Shown: piece by piece, positions 45,343 to 55,734 of the stretch
Layout: the number at the start of each line of letters is the position of its first letter
Numbering within the stretch: position 1 is the first letter of the stretch
From: Bremia lactucae
Taxonomy: Eukaryota; Oomycota; Peronosporomycetes; Peronosporales; Peronosporaceae
Length of the DNA stretch: 56,506 nucleotides
Direction: 5' to 3'
Assembly (NCBI RefSeq): GCF_004359215.1
Contig: NC_090619.1
Span: 2,604,303-2,660,808 of the forward strand
Position numbers and translations under genes: made by a program
Notes under the pieces: model-generated
Seen by the model: the letters and a program-made list of their open reading frames with translations, nothing else
Database searches by the model: none
Told to the model about the DNA's origin: nothing

Positions 45343-46555
45343 CAGCAAAGCTGCTCATTGATCGCGTGTTTCGACAACACGGTTTGCCAGTGGCAATTGT
45401 CTGATCGGGACCCCGTTTCACGGGTAAATTCTGGAAATCAATTATCCGAGTGCTTAGCACCAGATTGGATACGTCCACTGCGGACCATCTGCAAATCGAT
45501 GGTCAAATTGAACGTGTCAATCGCGTCATTGAAGACGTTTTACGAAGTGTGTGTGCTCAGACACCAAATCAATGCTCCCAGTGGTGGAGTTTGCGTTAAA
45601 TAACGCTGTACATGCCTCTACAGGCTGTACTCCGTTCTATGTCAACGGTCTTACCCACCACGAGTTCCATTAACGATATTACTGCGTAGTTCAGAGCTTG
45701 TGGGGGATAGGCTTGCTGATATCAGCCCTGTTATCGTTCGGAAACAAGTAAGCGAGTTTCTCGCGACGCGATTTAGTGTCTTAAGACATGTAACGGAGAC
45801 GATGGCTGATAGCCAAGACAAACAAAATGAACGAGCAGATGCCAAAGGAAGAAGCTGTATTAATTTTTATATGGTCGGACACCTAGTTTTACTAAATGCT
45901 CAAAATCTACTTACAACTTGGTTTTTCGCGGTCTTCAAGACCAAACTGCGCCCGCGTTTTATTGGACCATTTACGGTCATGGCCAAGAAGAGCCTAGCTT
46001 TATACGCCAAACCTTCCTAGCAAGCTGCGCAAACACCCAACGGAGAACCCACCCAGTATTCTACGTTGGCTTGCTTTAGCCCTATCGGGACCCTTCCCAC
46101 GTGGACTAAAGGCGCTTGCGCCCAGACAGGCGGTCGTGCCGCAGACTGCTGCATCCTCACCAGGATATCCAGCTGGCCCTCTAAACAAGGCTGCTGACGC
46201 TCCACCGTCGAAAGACGGTTCTGAACCGCCTCAAAAAAGCTCTCAACCCGAACAAGGACCTCACGAAGAAGTTGCACCTCGTGCCTTAGAGCATCAAATG
46301 CTTCCGCCGAAATTTCGGCCCCCTCCCGCGCTGCTTGATGGGCGAGGGAGCTTTCAGTTTCATGTGGAGAAACTTTTAAAGCGACGTCGTCGTAAGAGCC
46401 AATACCAGTATCTGGGGAAGTGGCTAGATTACCCCTCTTCTGGAAACTATTGGGAGTTTGAGGTACCTCCTTGGCAAGATTGCCCGTACGCCGTTGACGT
46501 TTTTGAGCGCCAAGCTCAGGGTCAACTCGCGTCAAACGACGCTTCTCACCACTAG
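45343..46555 (+). pseudogene. Integrase core, GPY-like region and chromodomain of family C
   Basis: Integrase core: LSDRDPV (second Asp, about 45400), TADHLQIDGQIERVNRVIED (catalytic Glu, about 45480-45535). The GPY-like region reads LRPRFIGPFTVMAKKSLA (45949-46002). The chromodomain at about 46345-46510 reads FHVEKLLKRRRRKSQYQYLG, KWLDYPSSGNYWEFEVPPW and QDCPYAVDVFE. The first catalytic Asp segment is missing with the deletion. Stops occur at 45598 and 46018. Confidence 0.82.
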
Positions 46556-46870
46556 ACGTGGGTTTAGATGGATCTATAGCCTCAGTGCGGCTTCGATAGA
46601 TGGTTGTACGGTCAACTGAAACACTGAGATATTGGCTAGACCTTTCTTCGTTTTGTGGCATAAATGCCGAACGTAACTGGCCTTTGGCCTTAAGCTTGGC
46701 GAAATCGAAGCGAAGCTTCCGTTCCAAATGAACACCACCTACATCCGCAGACCCTCTAATATTCCAAATATTGTATAGGCGGGCCCGATGGACCCAGATC
46801 TTAAATGAGACTTCGTTTTCACTTTTTTTTTCTTTGGAATCAAAACGATCGGAAATTCTCTCATTGAGGT
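46017..46870 (-). other. Antisense open reading region across the family C chromodomain and tail
   Basis: The minus strand is open from about 46870 to 46017. From the first ATG at 46727 it gives 236 codons: MERKLRFDFAKLKAKGQLRS, a basic stretch GEKRRLTRVDPELGAQKRQR, then a heptad-like region with LRHEVQLLREVLVRVESFFE and VQNRLSTVE. Upstream in the same frame, SFKIWVHRARLYNIWNIRGS also looks protein-like. About half overlaps the sense chromodomain and may be a shadow frame. The upstream half has no competing sense ORF. Unrecognised. Confidence 0.35.
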
Positions 46871-47504
46871 CACCGAAGCCCCACGGGCTTGATCACGTAA
46901 ACGCATCAAATATTGACCTCGCGTCTTTACCTTTGGCGTAAGGTATCGCTCATGGAGAGCGTCGCAAGCAGCGATCTTCTCCGACGTCCGTGGCACCGGA
47001 GGTCCAGATGGCCAAGCTATGACCCGCTATCTCTTTGAGACGCTCGTCCGCACTAAGCGGAGTGAATTTACATTCACTATGAGCTTTAGCTTTCGAATTA
47101 TCGGCAGCTCGACGACGAGCTCTTTCCTCTATGAGGATTATCGCTCTTGCTCTTCATCGAGCGGATTCGTAATGATGTTGGACTCAGGGTCCCGTGTCCT
47201 GCTCGACGCAGTTAAGACATCAGCGGCACCACGTTCTGGGAACGGATTCGGGGCTCGCCGACGTCCGGAGGAGGAGGCGTGAGCAAAAGCCGCTCTTTTT
47301 CCTCCTCCTCTGCTTAAGATTGACTTTCAAAGTCCACCAATCCCTCATCGTCGAGGAAGATGCTAAGAGTCTCTGACTCACGCTTAATTGTCATTAGACA
47401 AAGGAATGGAAAACACAACCAAACGGTTAGCTGTTTAGGTTCCAACCTCAAAGAGGAAATGAAGCGAATGTTGTCACTCGTGTCAACAGTCTGATGGGCG
47501 AGGG

Positions 47505-47989
47505 TGTAATGGGGCACACATCGGTTGGAGAACCGTTGTTGTGGTACATTTACTTTATGGGTAAAATAACCTTTTATCTAATTTTAAAATAGTTAGTTAC
47601 TTAAATCCCATTTATTATGGGTAATAAATGTGGTCGCCGCCAGATATAAATCTGGCGGCCAAAATCTATTTTAATTAGCTAGGGTAAGGTTTTTAGATTT
47701 AAATAATTAAATAAAGTTCAGTTCCCCTTTTGATCTTAAAGCGTTAAGTGCCTTCCTAAGGCTTGCGCATTAATCTGTAAGAGATGGAAGTCTTTCTAAG
47801 GTATATCCTCTTGGGCACTAGTTGCCACTTGGTTCTACGAATCCCTAAATCCCTTGAACTAGGATTCCTTAAGCTTTAATAGCTTGTACGACTCCCTGAG
47901 TTGTTAAACCCATTAGTTCAATAGAACTAAGTGACTCTCTGAGTCTGAAAGTCTTCCTCTGACTTTAGGAGCGAGGAAGCTCCGCTACA
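47505..47989 (+). repeat. 3' LTR of family C
   Basis: 485 bp, TGTAATGGGG ... CCGCTACA. It is preceded by purine-rich GATGGGCGAGGG, a plausible polypurine tract. It contains a perfect 10-bp stem with 4-nt loop at 47636-47659 (GCCGCCAGAT / ATCTGGCGGC). A fragment of this LTR type lies at about 52755-52945. Confidence 0.85.
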
Positions 47990-48330
47990 AATGCTGTCTT
48001 TGAAATGGACTCGACGTATAAAACCAATAAACACAAGATGCCGCTTCTGCATTGCGTGTCATCGACACCCACAAACCAGACTGTCAGTGTATTTTTCTGC
48101 TTCTTGCCAAGGGAAATTACACCTCGGCATTGTCCAAGTTCAAAGAGGTAACTTTCTTATTTCTGTCGTGCTTCGCGTTCTCAAAACGTTCAGCATTAGC
48201 GTCATACTTCGGCTAATATTGGCGTTTTAGTGGTTTATCGAAATTGGAACAACCAGCTTTGATAGCATAGCCATCGTGACCGACAGGGAATTGGCCCTAG
48301 TGAACGCTTTAAAAGGAAATGGAGTAAGTT
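47990..48330 (+). pseudogene. Possible MULE transposase remnant
   Basis: In shifting frames the plus strand gives FLLLAKGNYTSALSKFKEVT-like text and then WFIEIGTTSFDSIAIVTDRE followed by LALVNALKGN (about 48230-48325). TDRELALVNAL matches the conserved TDRELALMNA segment of MULE transposases, whose catalytic Asp lies there (family knowledge). Only a short degenerate part is present, with stops. Confidence 0.5.
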
Positions 48331-48987
48331 TTAGAACTTTTTATTAATCGATTGAGTGAAAATTCACTTCCCTTGCCTTTCAACCTCCACACATCCTTCC
48401 ATAGGCCTTTTAGCAGTTAACTAAATTATCAAAGGTTTTTCTGCCGACAATTTTGAAAGCAATTCATCATAACTCTGAACAGAATTAACGAGTATTGATG
48501 GAGTGATGCTGGGTTAAAAAAAGGCGGTTCTGTATGTGACTACTAATTTAATCTGGTATCGTTCCATTACGTCTGGTAGGGCTACATGTTGTAGACGGGA
48601 CGCGAGCCAGTAACCAATGGGCATGCCATACAGTAGCCAATGGGGTGGACGTATTTACGGTCGGGTAGCAATAAAAAAAGCGGGTGGCAATATAATCAAA
48701 ACAGAGGACGTTTAAAATTTATACTGGTTGCAAAAATATAAAACTATGTGGGTTTATGCATGTGTCGTGAAAACCAACGGCAGGAGCTGGTGACTGCTTA
48801 AGTATCAACTACTCAAAGTCAAGAGTACATAGATAAAATCAGTGAAATGTGCGCAAACATATACCGTTCGCATCTCGAAATCTAAGCTTAGTGAAATGCT
48901 AGCTTACTAGGCAAAGAGTTAAAATACGAGTTCATAAAACATGTCATTGAATCGAGGAGATGCATAAAGTAACCTTTAATTTGATTG
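48331..48987. other. Intergenic region upstream of TRM9-like gene
   Basis: No gene recognised in about 650 nt. A repeated phrase occurs near 48600-48650 (CCAGTAACCAATGGG, then CAGTAGCCAATGGGG), about 30 nt apart, possibly a small tandem duplication that includes a CCAAT box. The last 90 nt before the ATG are AT-rich. Confidence 0.4.
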
Positions 48988-49839
48988 ATGTCGTACAGTC
49001 CATTAGCCCCGACACAGCTTGAGCGGGAGCACGTGCATAAGGTATACGACCTCATTGCTCCTCATTTTAGTCATAGTCGACACCATCCGTGGCCGCAAGT
49101 GACTGCCTTTCTCGAAAAATTGGAACCCGGAGCACTCGTCGCTGACGTCGGCTGTGGCAATGGCAAATATTTAAGCGTAAATCCCTCCATATGCATGATT
49201 GGCGCTGATCGGAGCATTCCATTGATGCACGCTGGACGTCATTGCGATAGGTGGGTAGGGGTGTCATAAGAAAGTTGATTCAAGTACCAATTTAGACAAA
49301 ATTATTTTCTCCACTGCCAACTTTGCAGCAATCTATTGGGGTGTGATGCCTTAAAAATACCGCTTCGGACTGGAATATTTGATGCAGCGTTATCGGTTGC
49401 TGTGCTGCACCATATTTCGACCGAGGAGCGCCGCGTGGCTTTAATTAGGTAGATGCCAAAGTGAAGCAATGCAAATATTTCTATTTGCTTACGATTTCTC
49501 GTTCTATTTAGAGAATTGGCACGGCTGGTAAAAATTGGTGCCAATGTATTAATTGTTGCATGGGCATTTGAACAAGATGAGCGCTCAAAACGTCAATTTG
49601 AAAAGCAAGATGTCATGGTGGAATGGAAGCTTCAGCAAAAGTATGCAAATGAAGACGAAGGTGCTGCGACATCACACGGGAGAGTAGACAGTGAAAATAG
49701 ATGGATAGTTTATGAACGGTACTGCCATGTGTATCGCAATGGTGAGCTGGAGGATATAGTGGCTCAAGTGCCTGGTTTCAAGATAGTTTCGGTTGAGAAT
49801 ACTCGGTCGAACTGGTGCCTCTGTTTGAAGCGAATATAG
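48988..49839 (+). CDS. TRM9: tRNA (carboxymethyluridine) methyltransferase, TRM9/ALKBH8 type
   Basis: An S-adenosylmethionine-dependent enzyme that makes mcm5U at the wobble position of certain tRNAs, with TRM112 as partner in other eukaryotes. Three exons (48988-49250, 49329-49448, 49512-49839) sum to 236 aa. Motifs: EREHVHKVYDLIAPHFSHSR and WPQV near the start, SAM motif I VADVGCGNGKY (about 48-58), MIGADRS, CDALKIPLRTGIFDAALSVA followed by VLHHISTEERR (motif IV region), GANVLIVAWAFEQ, and the C-terminal RYCHVYRNGELEDIV and SNWCLCLKRI. There is no AlkB or RRM domain, so it resembles the fungal stand-alone form. It ends 336 nt from the stop of the convergent gene at 50176. It looks intact. 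Confidence 0.92.
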
Positions 49840-50175
49840 GTTTCAAACCAAATTTTATTAAGAGCTTTAAACACTCAAGGAGATGCGACACACCGATTAC
49901 ACAGAATTCATGAACATTTAATGGATTATGCACAGTCGGCCTGACAATACAACGCGACTGCACCGTAATCTCATCACTCAACTATTTCTTGGAGACATGT
50001 CGATTTGAAGTTTTTGATCGTTGAACTCATAATAGCGACACATACGAAAGGAATTTGAATTTGACCACGTTAATCGAGAAAATAAAGTGCTTTTCAACAA
50101 AACGCCAGATGATTTTATTATGAAATCTAATTTTTAAATCCCTCCCCTTACGAATTCCCATTACTACTTAAGCCC
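49840..50175. other. Shared 3' region between two convergent genes
   Basis: 336 nt between the TRM9-like stop (+) and the stop of the minus-strand Tudor/MBD-like gene. No domain seen. AATAAAG at about 50091-50097 could serve as a poly(A) signal for the plus-strand gene. Confidence 0.5.
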
Positions 50176-52380
50176 TTAGTGACTTGATCTAAGGACACTT
50201 CCCGTCAGATTGCTATCCTTTCGAACTTCGCGAATCGGCTCGGAACTGTAGTGCCTTAAGGTTTCTTGCTGATTGTGGTAGCTGTGACTGCTGCTTGATC
50301 TACGATGGATCTGCTGCTGCTGATACATTGGTTGGGCGCCGCTTTGTCGCGGCGATCGACCTCGTGGCTGATCTGCAGTGACATTACCAGGTCGTAACGT
50401 GAAATTGCGGTCGACATCGACCATTGAAATGGCTGCACCAAATGTATCCATGGGAGACATAAAGCTCGCGGTAGTACGAGAGTTATAAGATAACCTGGTG
50501 CCATCACTTGCTCTTGCTCGCATTGTATCGTACTGAGGATATATAAGACCCGGGCTACCACAACAAGGCCCCGATGAATCTTGATAGCACCCTGTTTGCA
50601 TTCGCGCGACCCCTTCTCCTTCACTACTCTCGATCGAATTTGGCGCATTAACTCGATACATGTAACGTCCTTCAGCCCGCATACGAGCATCAGAAGGAGC
50701 TTCAGATAGGCACTTTGACTCAAGCATCGTACCTCGTTCACACCAGTCTGGCGAAGAGACTAAGCGGTGAGCATGTTCCGTAGAATCGATGCCAGGCACC
50801 ACATTCGCACCAGCCCATCGATTCTCACGCGGTACGTCGCTATTCACAGCATGTCGATACTCTCGGAAATCCGGAGGAGCCTCGTAACGAACTTGACTCG
50901 TCACTTCGTCGTCAAGAAAGCGGCCACCCAACAGACGTATACGCCCATCCATGACCTGACCGCGATAAGCAGCGAGTCGGCTGGAGGCTTGTGCTCGGTA
51001 GTCCAATACATCATCTCGATAGAGCGGACGATCCGTACTTAGTCCAGCTCGTCCACTCAACGACAAATTAGCACCCATATACTCCCAAGCCCGACGTGGA
51101 CGCTTGGAATCGAAATACTTAATCCGAGGCGAGTCGGAGGTTGCATGTTTTCGTAATTCACGTTTTGAACTGGCAAAATGAGAATTTACGTCGGTAGAAT
51201 TATTCGTCTCATCATGAGGTAGTAGCGATAAGATGGCCGAGTGTACATTTGAAGGAAAACACGTCCTCAAGAGTTCGTTGTCCAACGCAATATGTCCCAC
51301 AACTTCCAAGGGCGAGGCAAAACTTTCACCGGAAGAAGAAATATAGCGCATGTGACCTCGTCCAGACGGATTCGATTGCACTCGCCAGCCTTGACGCACT
51401 AGATTAGGGAGTGCGTGAATTTCAAAAAGGCTTGTGACAAAGTGGGCTTCACGCTCACTCACTTGAATTTGTGCCCGACGGACTGGAACGCTAGTCACAA
51501 AGTCACCAGTATCTGGACTCACGGGAGCTGATATATCTTCATTTTTCGTTCTCAAGAGCGAGATGGCTGGTGGAGGCTGGGCAGTATCAATACGTTCGAT
51601 CTCCTCCTGGATCAAGATCTGCAGCGTCAAATCGATGGTTAAATCTTCTGCGTCTCCATCGGCGTATACGACTGTGTAGAGTGACTTTTGATTGTCAAAC
51701 TTGACGACTTGACCCATAAATCGTCCATGGTCAGCAAATGTCTTGGCTACACGCAGACCAATCAGGTCTTGGGCAAAGATTTCGCGGCCATGGAACATGA
51801 TCTGAACGTCCCTACCATCAGTAGGTGATATATCTCCAGCTTCAGCTTCGTTGATCTCTTCGTTTTCCGTTGCTCGATTAGGAAGCAATGGGATCCCATC
51901 CTGTCGTAAGCGACGGTGTGGATGAGAGACCTTCCGTTTATCTTGACTTGCTTGAGTCTGCGCGAAAGATTCAGTATTTCTTATCTGCGAGGAAAGGGGC
52001 GACTGACTATTACTAAGTTGGTGATGAAGTTTCTGCAACGCTGCGCTGTCCGGTGATAGGGAACGCAGCGTCTGCTTCGGAGTAATTAACTGGGGCTTTT
52101 GGTTTGCGACTAGCTTGGGTGCAGATATAGACATGACGCCGCTCTGTAAGCCAAGGCTAGATATGCACACGTTTTTATTGCTTCGATCCTCGTCCTGTGT
52201 ATTGGAGTTGCTTGGAGAGCTGCCACTACTGACGGTATTCTGGCTCCGCGAGCCGTTCAGGCACTCAGCGTCGTGCTCACTTGATACGATATTAAAGTTC
52301 CTAGACATGATAGTAGAGGTGTGGTTTGGGGTGTCAGCAGAGACAGGAGCTCCGGCTCTACTGGCGGGACGGACTGGCAT
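50176..52380 (-). CDS. Protein with Tudor-like and MBD-like segments (possible chromatin reader)
   Basis: An intronless 734-aa frame starting MPVRPASRAGAPVSADTPNH; an in-frame TTG lies 7 codons upstream. The first 190 residues are Ser/Asn/Gln-rich and probably disordered. Residues about 200-260 (LIGLRVAKTFADHGRFMGQV, VKFDNQKSLYTVVYADGDAE, DLTIDLTLQIL) match the short Tudor-like fold of plant PTM/DIR17-type proteins. Residues about 325-368 (LVRQGWRVQSNPSGRG, MRYISSSGESFASPLEVVGH) resemble a methyl-CpG-binding-domain core (GW, S-GR, YIS-G-F-S). The rest is Arg/Tyr-rich and ends in a Gln/Ser/His-rich tail. A nuclear reader or adaptor is inferred from these two weak matches. The MBD-like part could instead be a plain DNA-binding fold. 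Confidence 0.7.
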   Translation of the reverse strand: MPVRPASRAGAPVSADTPNHTSTIMSRNFNIVSSEHDAECLNGSRSQNTVSSGSSPSNSNTQDEDRSNKNVCISSLGLQSGVMSISAPKLVANQKPQLITPKQTLRSLSPDSAALQKLHHQLSNSQSPLSSQIRNTESFAQTQASQDKRKVSHPHRRLRQDGIPLLPNRATENEEINEAEAGDISPTDGRDVQIMFHGREIFAQDLIGLRVAKTFADHGRFMGQVVKFDNQKSLYTVVYADGDAEDLTIDLTLQILIQEEIERIDTAQPPPAISLLRTKNEDISAPVSPDTGDFVTSVPVRRAQIQVSEREAHFVTSLFEIHALPNLVRQGWRVQSNPSGRGHMRYISSSGESFASPLEVVGHIALDNELLRTCFPSNVHSAILSLLPHDETNNSTDVNSHFASSKRELRKHATSDSPRIKYFDSKRPRRAWEYMGANLSLSGRAGLSTDRPLYRDDVLDYRAQASSRLAAYRGQVMDGRIRLLGGRFLDDEVTSQVRYEAPPDFREYRHAVNSDVPRENRWAGANVVPGIDSTEHAHRLVSSPDWCERGTMLESKCLSEAPSDARMRAEGRYMYRVNAPNSIESSEGEGVARMQTGCYQDSSGPCCGSPGLIYPQYDTMRARASDGTRLSYNSRTTASFMSPMDTFGAAISMVDVDRNFTLRPGNVTADQPRGRSPRQSGAQPMYQQQQIHRRSSSSHSYHNQQETLRHYSSEPIREVRKDSNLTGSVLRSSH

Positions 52381-52968
52381 GAGTCGAGGCAGTCTACGCA
52401 AGTTTTATAAAAACTTTTTTATGAGGCACGTGTCTGTGGACGCTTCAGCTTACGTGGTTCTTTTATTTCACAAGCTGGTGACGTGGGATGTACGGACGGG
52501 TCGTCGAAAAGGGTCCATGAGAGTGGGCTATTCTTGGAGCTTTGAAAAAGTATTATAGGAACTAAGACTTGAATGAGGCGATAACCGCTCCGCTGGCTCA
52601 GAAAAGGATTCGAGATCCGAGAGAAACATAATTCTAGGTAATTTACTCAATATCTTTGAAATAAGGCTGGTGAATAGATGACGTATATTTAATAATTATT
52701 GCTCATCAAGCTGAAGAAATAAATATGTATGGGCTAGAAAACGCCCAAAATATCGCTTTTAGAATAAAGAGGTGCATTCCTAAGGCTTGCGCATTGATTT
52801 GTGAGAGACAGAAGCCTATTTAAGCACATACTCTCGGGCACAAGTTGCCACTTGGTTCTACGAACCCCTGAATCCCTTGAACTAGGATTCATTAAGCTTT
52901 AATAGCTTGTACGACTCCCTGAGTTGTTAAACCCTTTAAAACTAAAAAAAATTCTTTGATTCTATGAG
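52381..52968. other. Upstream region of the Tudor/MBD-like gene and a family C LTR fragment
   Basis: 52381-52750 has no recognisable gene and would contain the promoter of the minus-strand gene. From about 52755 to 52945 the sequence matches the 3' half of the family C LTR (GCATTCCTAAGGCTTGCGCA ... GACTCCCTGAGTTGTTAAAC; compare 47750-47920). It is cut off just before the family A LTR begins at 52969. Confidence 0.65.
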
Positions 52969-53860
52969 TGTAATGGGCTAAAGCTGCCCTAATGTTTACA
53001 TAGTCCCCGTTTAACACACTTTATGTACTTAAGGGGATGATCAATTACTTGAATCAATGAAATTAACACTTAAAGGTTGTTAATTAATATATTATCTAAA
53101 AGGTAGGTAATATTTGGAGGATATTACTTTCTATAGTAATATCCTGAATTCTATTCCATAAATAGGTATAGGCCTATATATCTATTTATTCCGCAGACTA
53201 ATCAGCTGTAGAAGTAATCAAAGAGAGTTACAAGATAAGATAGATAAGAATTCATTTACATGTTTAGTATTAGGTTATAGTTAAGTCAGCATTTACAAAG
53301 ATAGATTAAGAGACACTTAACTATATAAATACAGTTTTCATTTTACCCTCTTAAGTTAACTTGTCTTAAGGGAAGTCTTCCTCTGCACGTACAGTGTACG
53401 TCACCTAACGAAAGGCACCACTCACAACTGAAGCAGTGTGAAGTGGACTTGTACTGAAACAGTACAAGTCGTAGTGCCCCGTTACACCTAGCGTCATCCG
53501 TGATGACGGCTAGCGTCCTTCGTTACGCGAGGTATTTAGAAAGACACGCTCACAATACATATTAGTGTTATCTACAGAGATGACATTTTATGATTGGTTA
53601 AAGTGGGTATTTATATTTAATACGATTAAAAAATAAAATAGTCTGAAAACTACTTCCTACTTGGTAAGTGCGCACGAGGAGTCGGATCACCGCTCTCATG
53701 ACGACACGTTTACCAGAGTACTTAGTGCGTTGAGTGAGGTCGCTAAGGCGCCCACCACAACTACCTCACGGCACACGAGAGTAGAAGTCAAACCGCCACC
53801 TCGCTGTGCAAGGGTGTGTGCTTAAGTAGAGCGTGAGCACATTAAACGTGTGAGCCTACA
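52969..53860 (+). repeat. Family A LTR interrupted by a family B LTR block
   Basis: 52969-53055 matches the start of LTR A, about 53055-53493 matches LTR B (starting inside it, and containing one short copy of each tandem array), and about 53493-53860 returns to LTR A and ends GCCTACA. LTR B lacks its first about 25 nt here. CTTGGTAGCACTCG follows as primer-site-like sequence. Confidence 0.8.
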
Positions 53861-54040
53861 CTTGGTAGCACTCGAAATCGTTACCACGACCCGCATCTCT
53901 GCGTGTGTACGTGAGGATGTGCCTCAATATGCCCACCTCTCCGAACATCATCGGCAGGTGGTAGAGCACTTGGCGCAGGAACATGGTGGTAAGCTCTGGC
54001 CAGGCTCTCGGGCAATCCTCCTGAGCAACATGTTGCTCAG

Positions 54041-54985
54041 TTGCAGCAGTTTGAGGCATTCGTGCTCGGACAGCGGAGAGCCGCGTCCGAGGCACAGAGC
54101 CGAGCTGCGGCAGAGTCTGTCATTCAGACTCAGGATGAGCTGAGGCGTGAGCAGGCTCGGAGCGAGGCACTCAATAGGACTGTTCAGATGCTCTCTGCCC
54201 GGCCGCATCAGCCGAGGCCCATTCGGATGAACCCGCCCAAGTTCGATGGAACTGCAGCGCACACGATTGTCCACTGGCTGTTAGCCGTAGAGCAATGCGG
54301 TGTCGCGCAGCTCATCGAGGACGACAACCGGATGGTGTCGTACGCCATGCCGCAGTTGCGCGGTAAGGCCTCAGAGTGGGCTTACTCGGCGCTTATGGCG
54401 GACGTTAAGGCGTTCCCTACATGGGCGATCTTCAAGACACAGATTCGCGACATGTACCAGCCGCCAAACAACGAGGTGTTGCTTCATGCGTGCTTCTTTG
54501 GAGCGCGACAGGCGAAGCGATCTCTGCAAGAGTATGTGCAAGATGCGCTCGCTGTCGGCTTCCATTACCGTAGGTCCAATTCCGGAGCACATTAAGGTGC
54601 CCACGTTTATGAACGAGGCTACAGCATGGCCCATCGCAACAGGCCCATTCAGAAAGGTGCAATCGATGATGGAAGAGGTGATCCTAATTGCCTTAGTTGT
54701 GGAGCAGGGGCAGTCCTACAACAGTGCCGCGGCGACGGCTTGGTATAAGCCGTCGCCCGAGAGGACAGATGCCATCTCATGAAGTTGGGCAATGCAGATA
54801 TAGTCTGCTTAAATGCGGTAAGCGCGGCCATACGATGGCTCGCTGCTATGCCAGGGTCCCTGCTGGGGCGAAGACGCCCAGCAAGAGGACTCCCTTCCCA
54901 AAGAGCGATGACAAGAACCAGCGTGCGAGACGCATGAGTTCTGCATCGACCACTGAGGGGTCGGGAAATGCAGGAGCGCAGTAGG
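54041..54985 (+). pseudogene. Gag of family A (right copy)
   Basis: A 185-codon frame (54041-54595) reads QFEAFVLGQRRAASEAQSRA, a heptad-like helical region, then RPIRMNPPKFDGTAAHTIVH, WLLAVEQCG and FKTQIRDMYQPPNNEVLLHA. A frameshift at about 54540 moves to SLSASITVGPIPEHIKVPTF and SPERTDA, and another leads to the zinc knuckle CLKCGKRGHTMARC (54806-54850) and a basic tail to 54985. Only two or three frame errors separate it from an open gag. Confidence 0.85.
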
Positions 54986-55734
54986 GGCGGGATGCCCTTC
55001 TGACGCGGACTCTGAAGCTACCCCTAAGTTCAGAGTTGTCGAACAAATGGGTAGCATAGTCCCTGAGGTACCGGAATTGCGAACCTCAACCCTGCTGGTC
55101 TATAGCGCTTAAGTACGAGGCTATGCTCAGGTGATGACCCTCCTAGTGGATTCGGGTGCATCACAGAACTCGCAGCTCTAAGGAAGATACCAGCGATATT
55201 TGAGTCGCTTTTCCAGGATAACAAGCGAGAAGAGGCGACCATTCGTTTAGCGAACGGCGCGCTCGTAAAATCTGAGGAAGTTCAAGTTGAACTGGCCTTC
55301 AGCGTTAGTGACTTCTCCTGTCGTGGAAAATTTACGGTGCTAGGATGGAAAGTCCGTATGACCTCATCCTAGGCATGCCATGGTTGGAAAGTCACTAACC
55401 ATGGATAGACTGTCGTACACGCACAGTTGCTGCCTCCACGTAAGATACCGGAAAAGATGTGCTCCTGTGAGAGCTCTTTTTCATCCCAGTCTTCATCCTT
55501 AACCTGATGTCGTGTCGAACACAGTTGAGGGTGCGTTGACGGGTTGTAAAACGTCATCAATTTATACCCAGCTCGTGGAGCCTGGGGTGGTGAAAAGGAC
55601 GATGGCAAGTAGTCATGCGTCCGAATGTCCTGCACAGAACCAAAAGCCTGTGGCAGTAGACGGCGAGCTGACAGAAAGTCAAGCGTCGCATTAACCGGCA
55701 CAGTGCCTGGAGCCTGGTGCTATTGGAAGGGGTG
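54986..55734 (+). pseudogene. Protease of family A (right copy), frame-broken
   Basis: Active-site text LVDSGASQNSQL lies at about 55142-55178 with the catalytic DSGA intact. Later SPYDLILGMPWL (about 55349-55384), the conserved end of the domain, is readable. Many stops in between. This segment is missing from the left copy. Confidence 0.75.

Larger units (their letters stand above)
42587..47989 (+). mobile_element. Ty3/gypsy chromovirus-like element, family C, RT deleted
   Basis: Two LTRs (42587-43070 and 47505-47989) bracket gag, zinc knuckle, a decayed protease, a linker with a 40-residue tandem repeat, then integrase, GPY-like region and chromodomain, and a 0.95-kb 3' tail. RT and RNase H are missing: the linker frame 44539-45342 leads directly into integrase. 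The element could only have moved with help from another copy. Flanking 5-nt sequences (TTTTG and AATGC) do not match, so no target duplication is visible. Confidence 0.85.

Noticed and set aside
50256..50741. 161-codon minus-strand frame overlapping the Tudor/MBD-like gene
   Set aside because: It is a different frame on the same strand inside a long intact ORF and shows no domain. Treated as a shadow.
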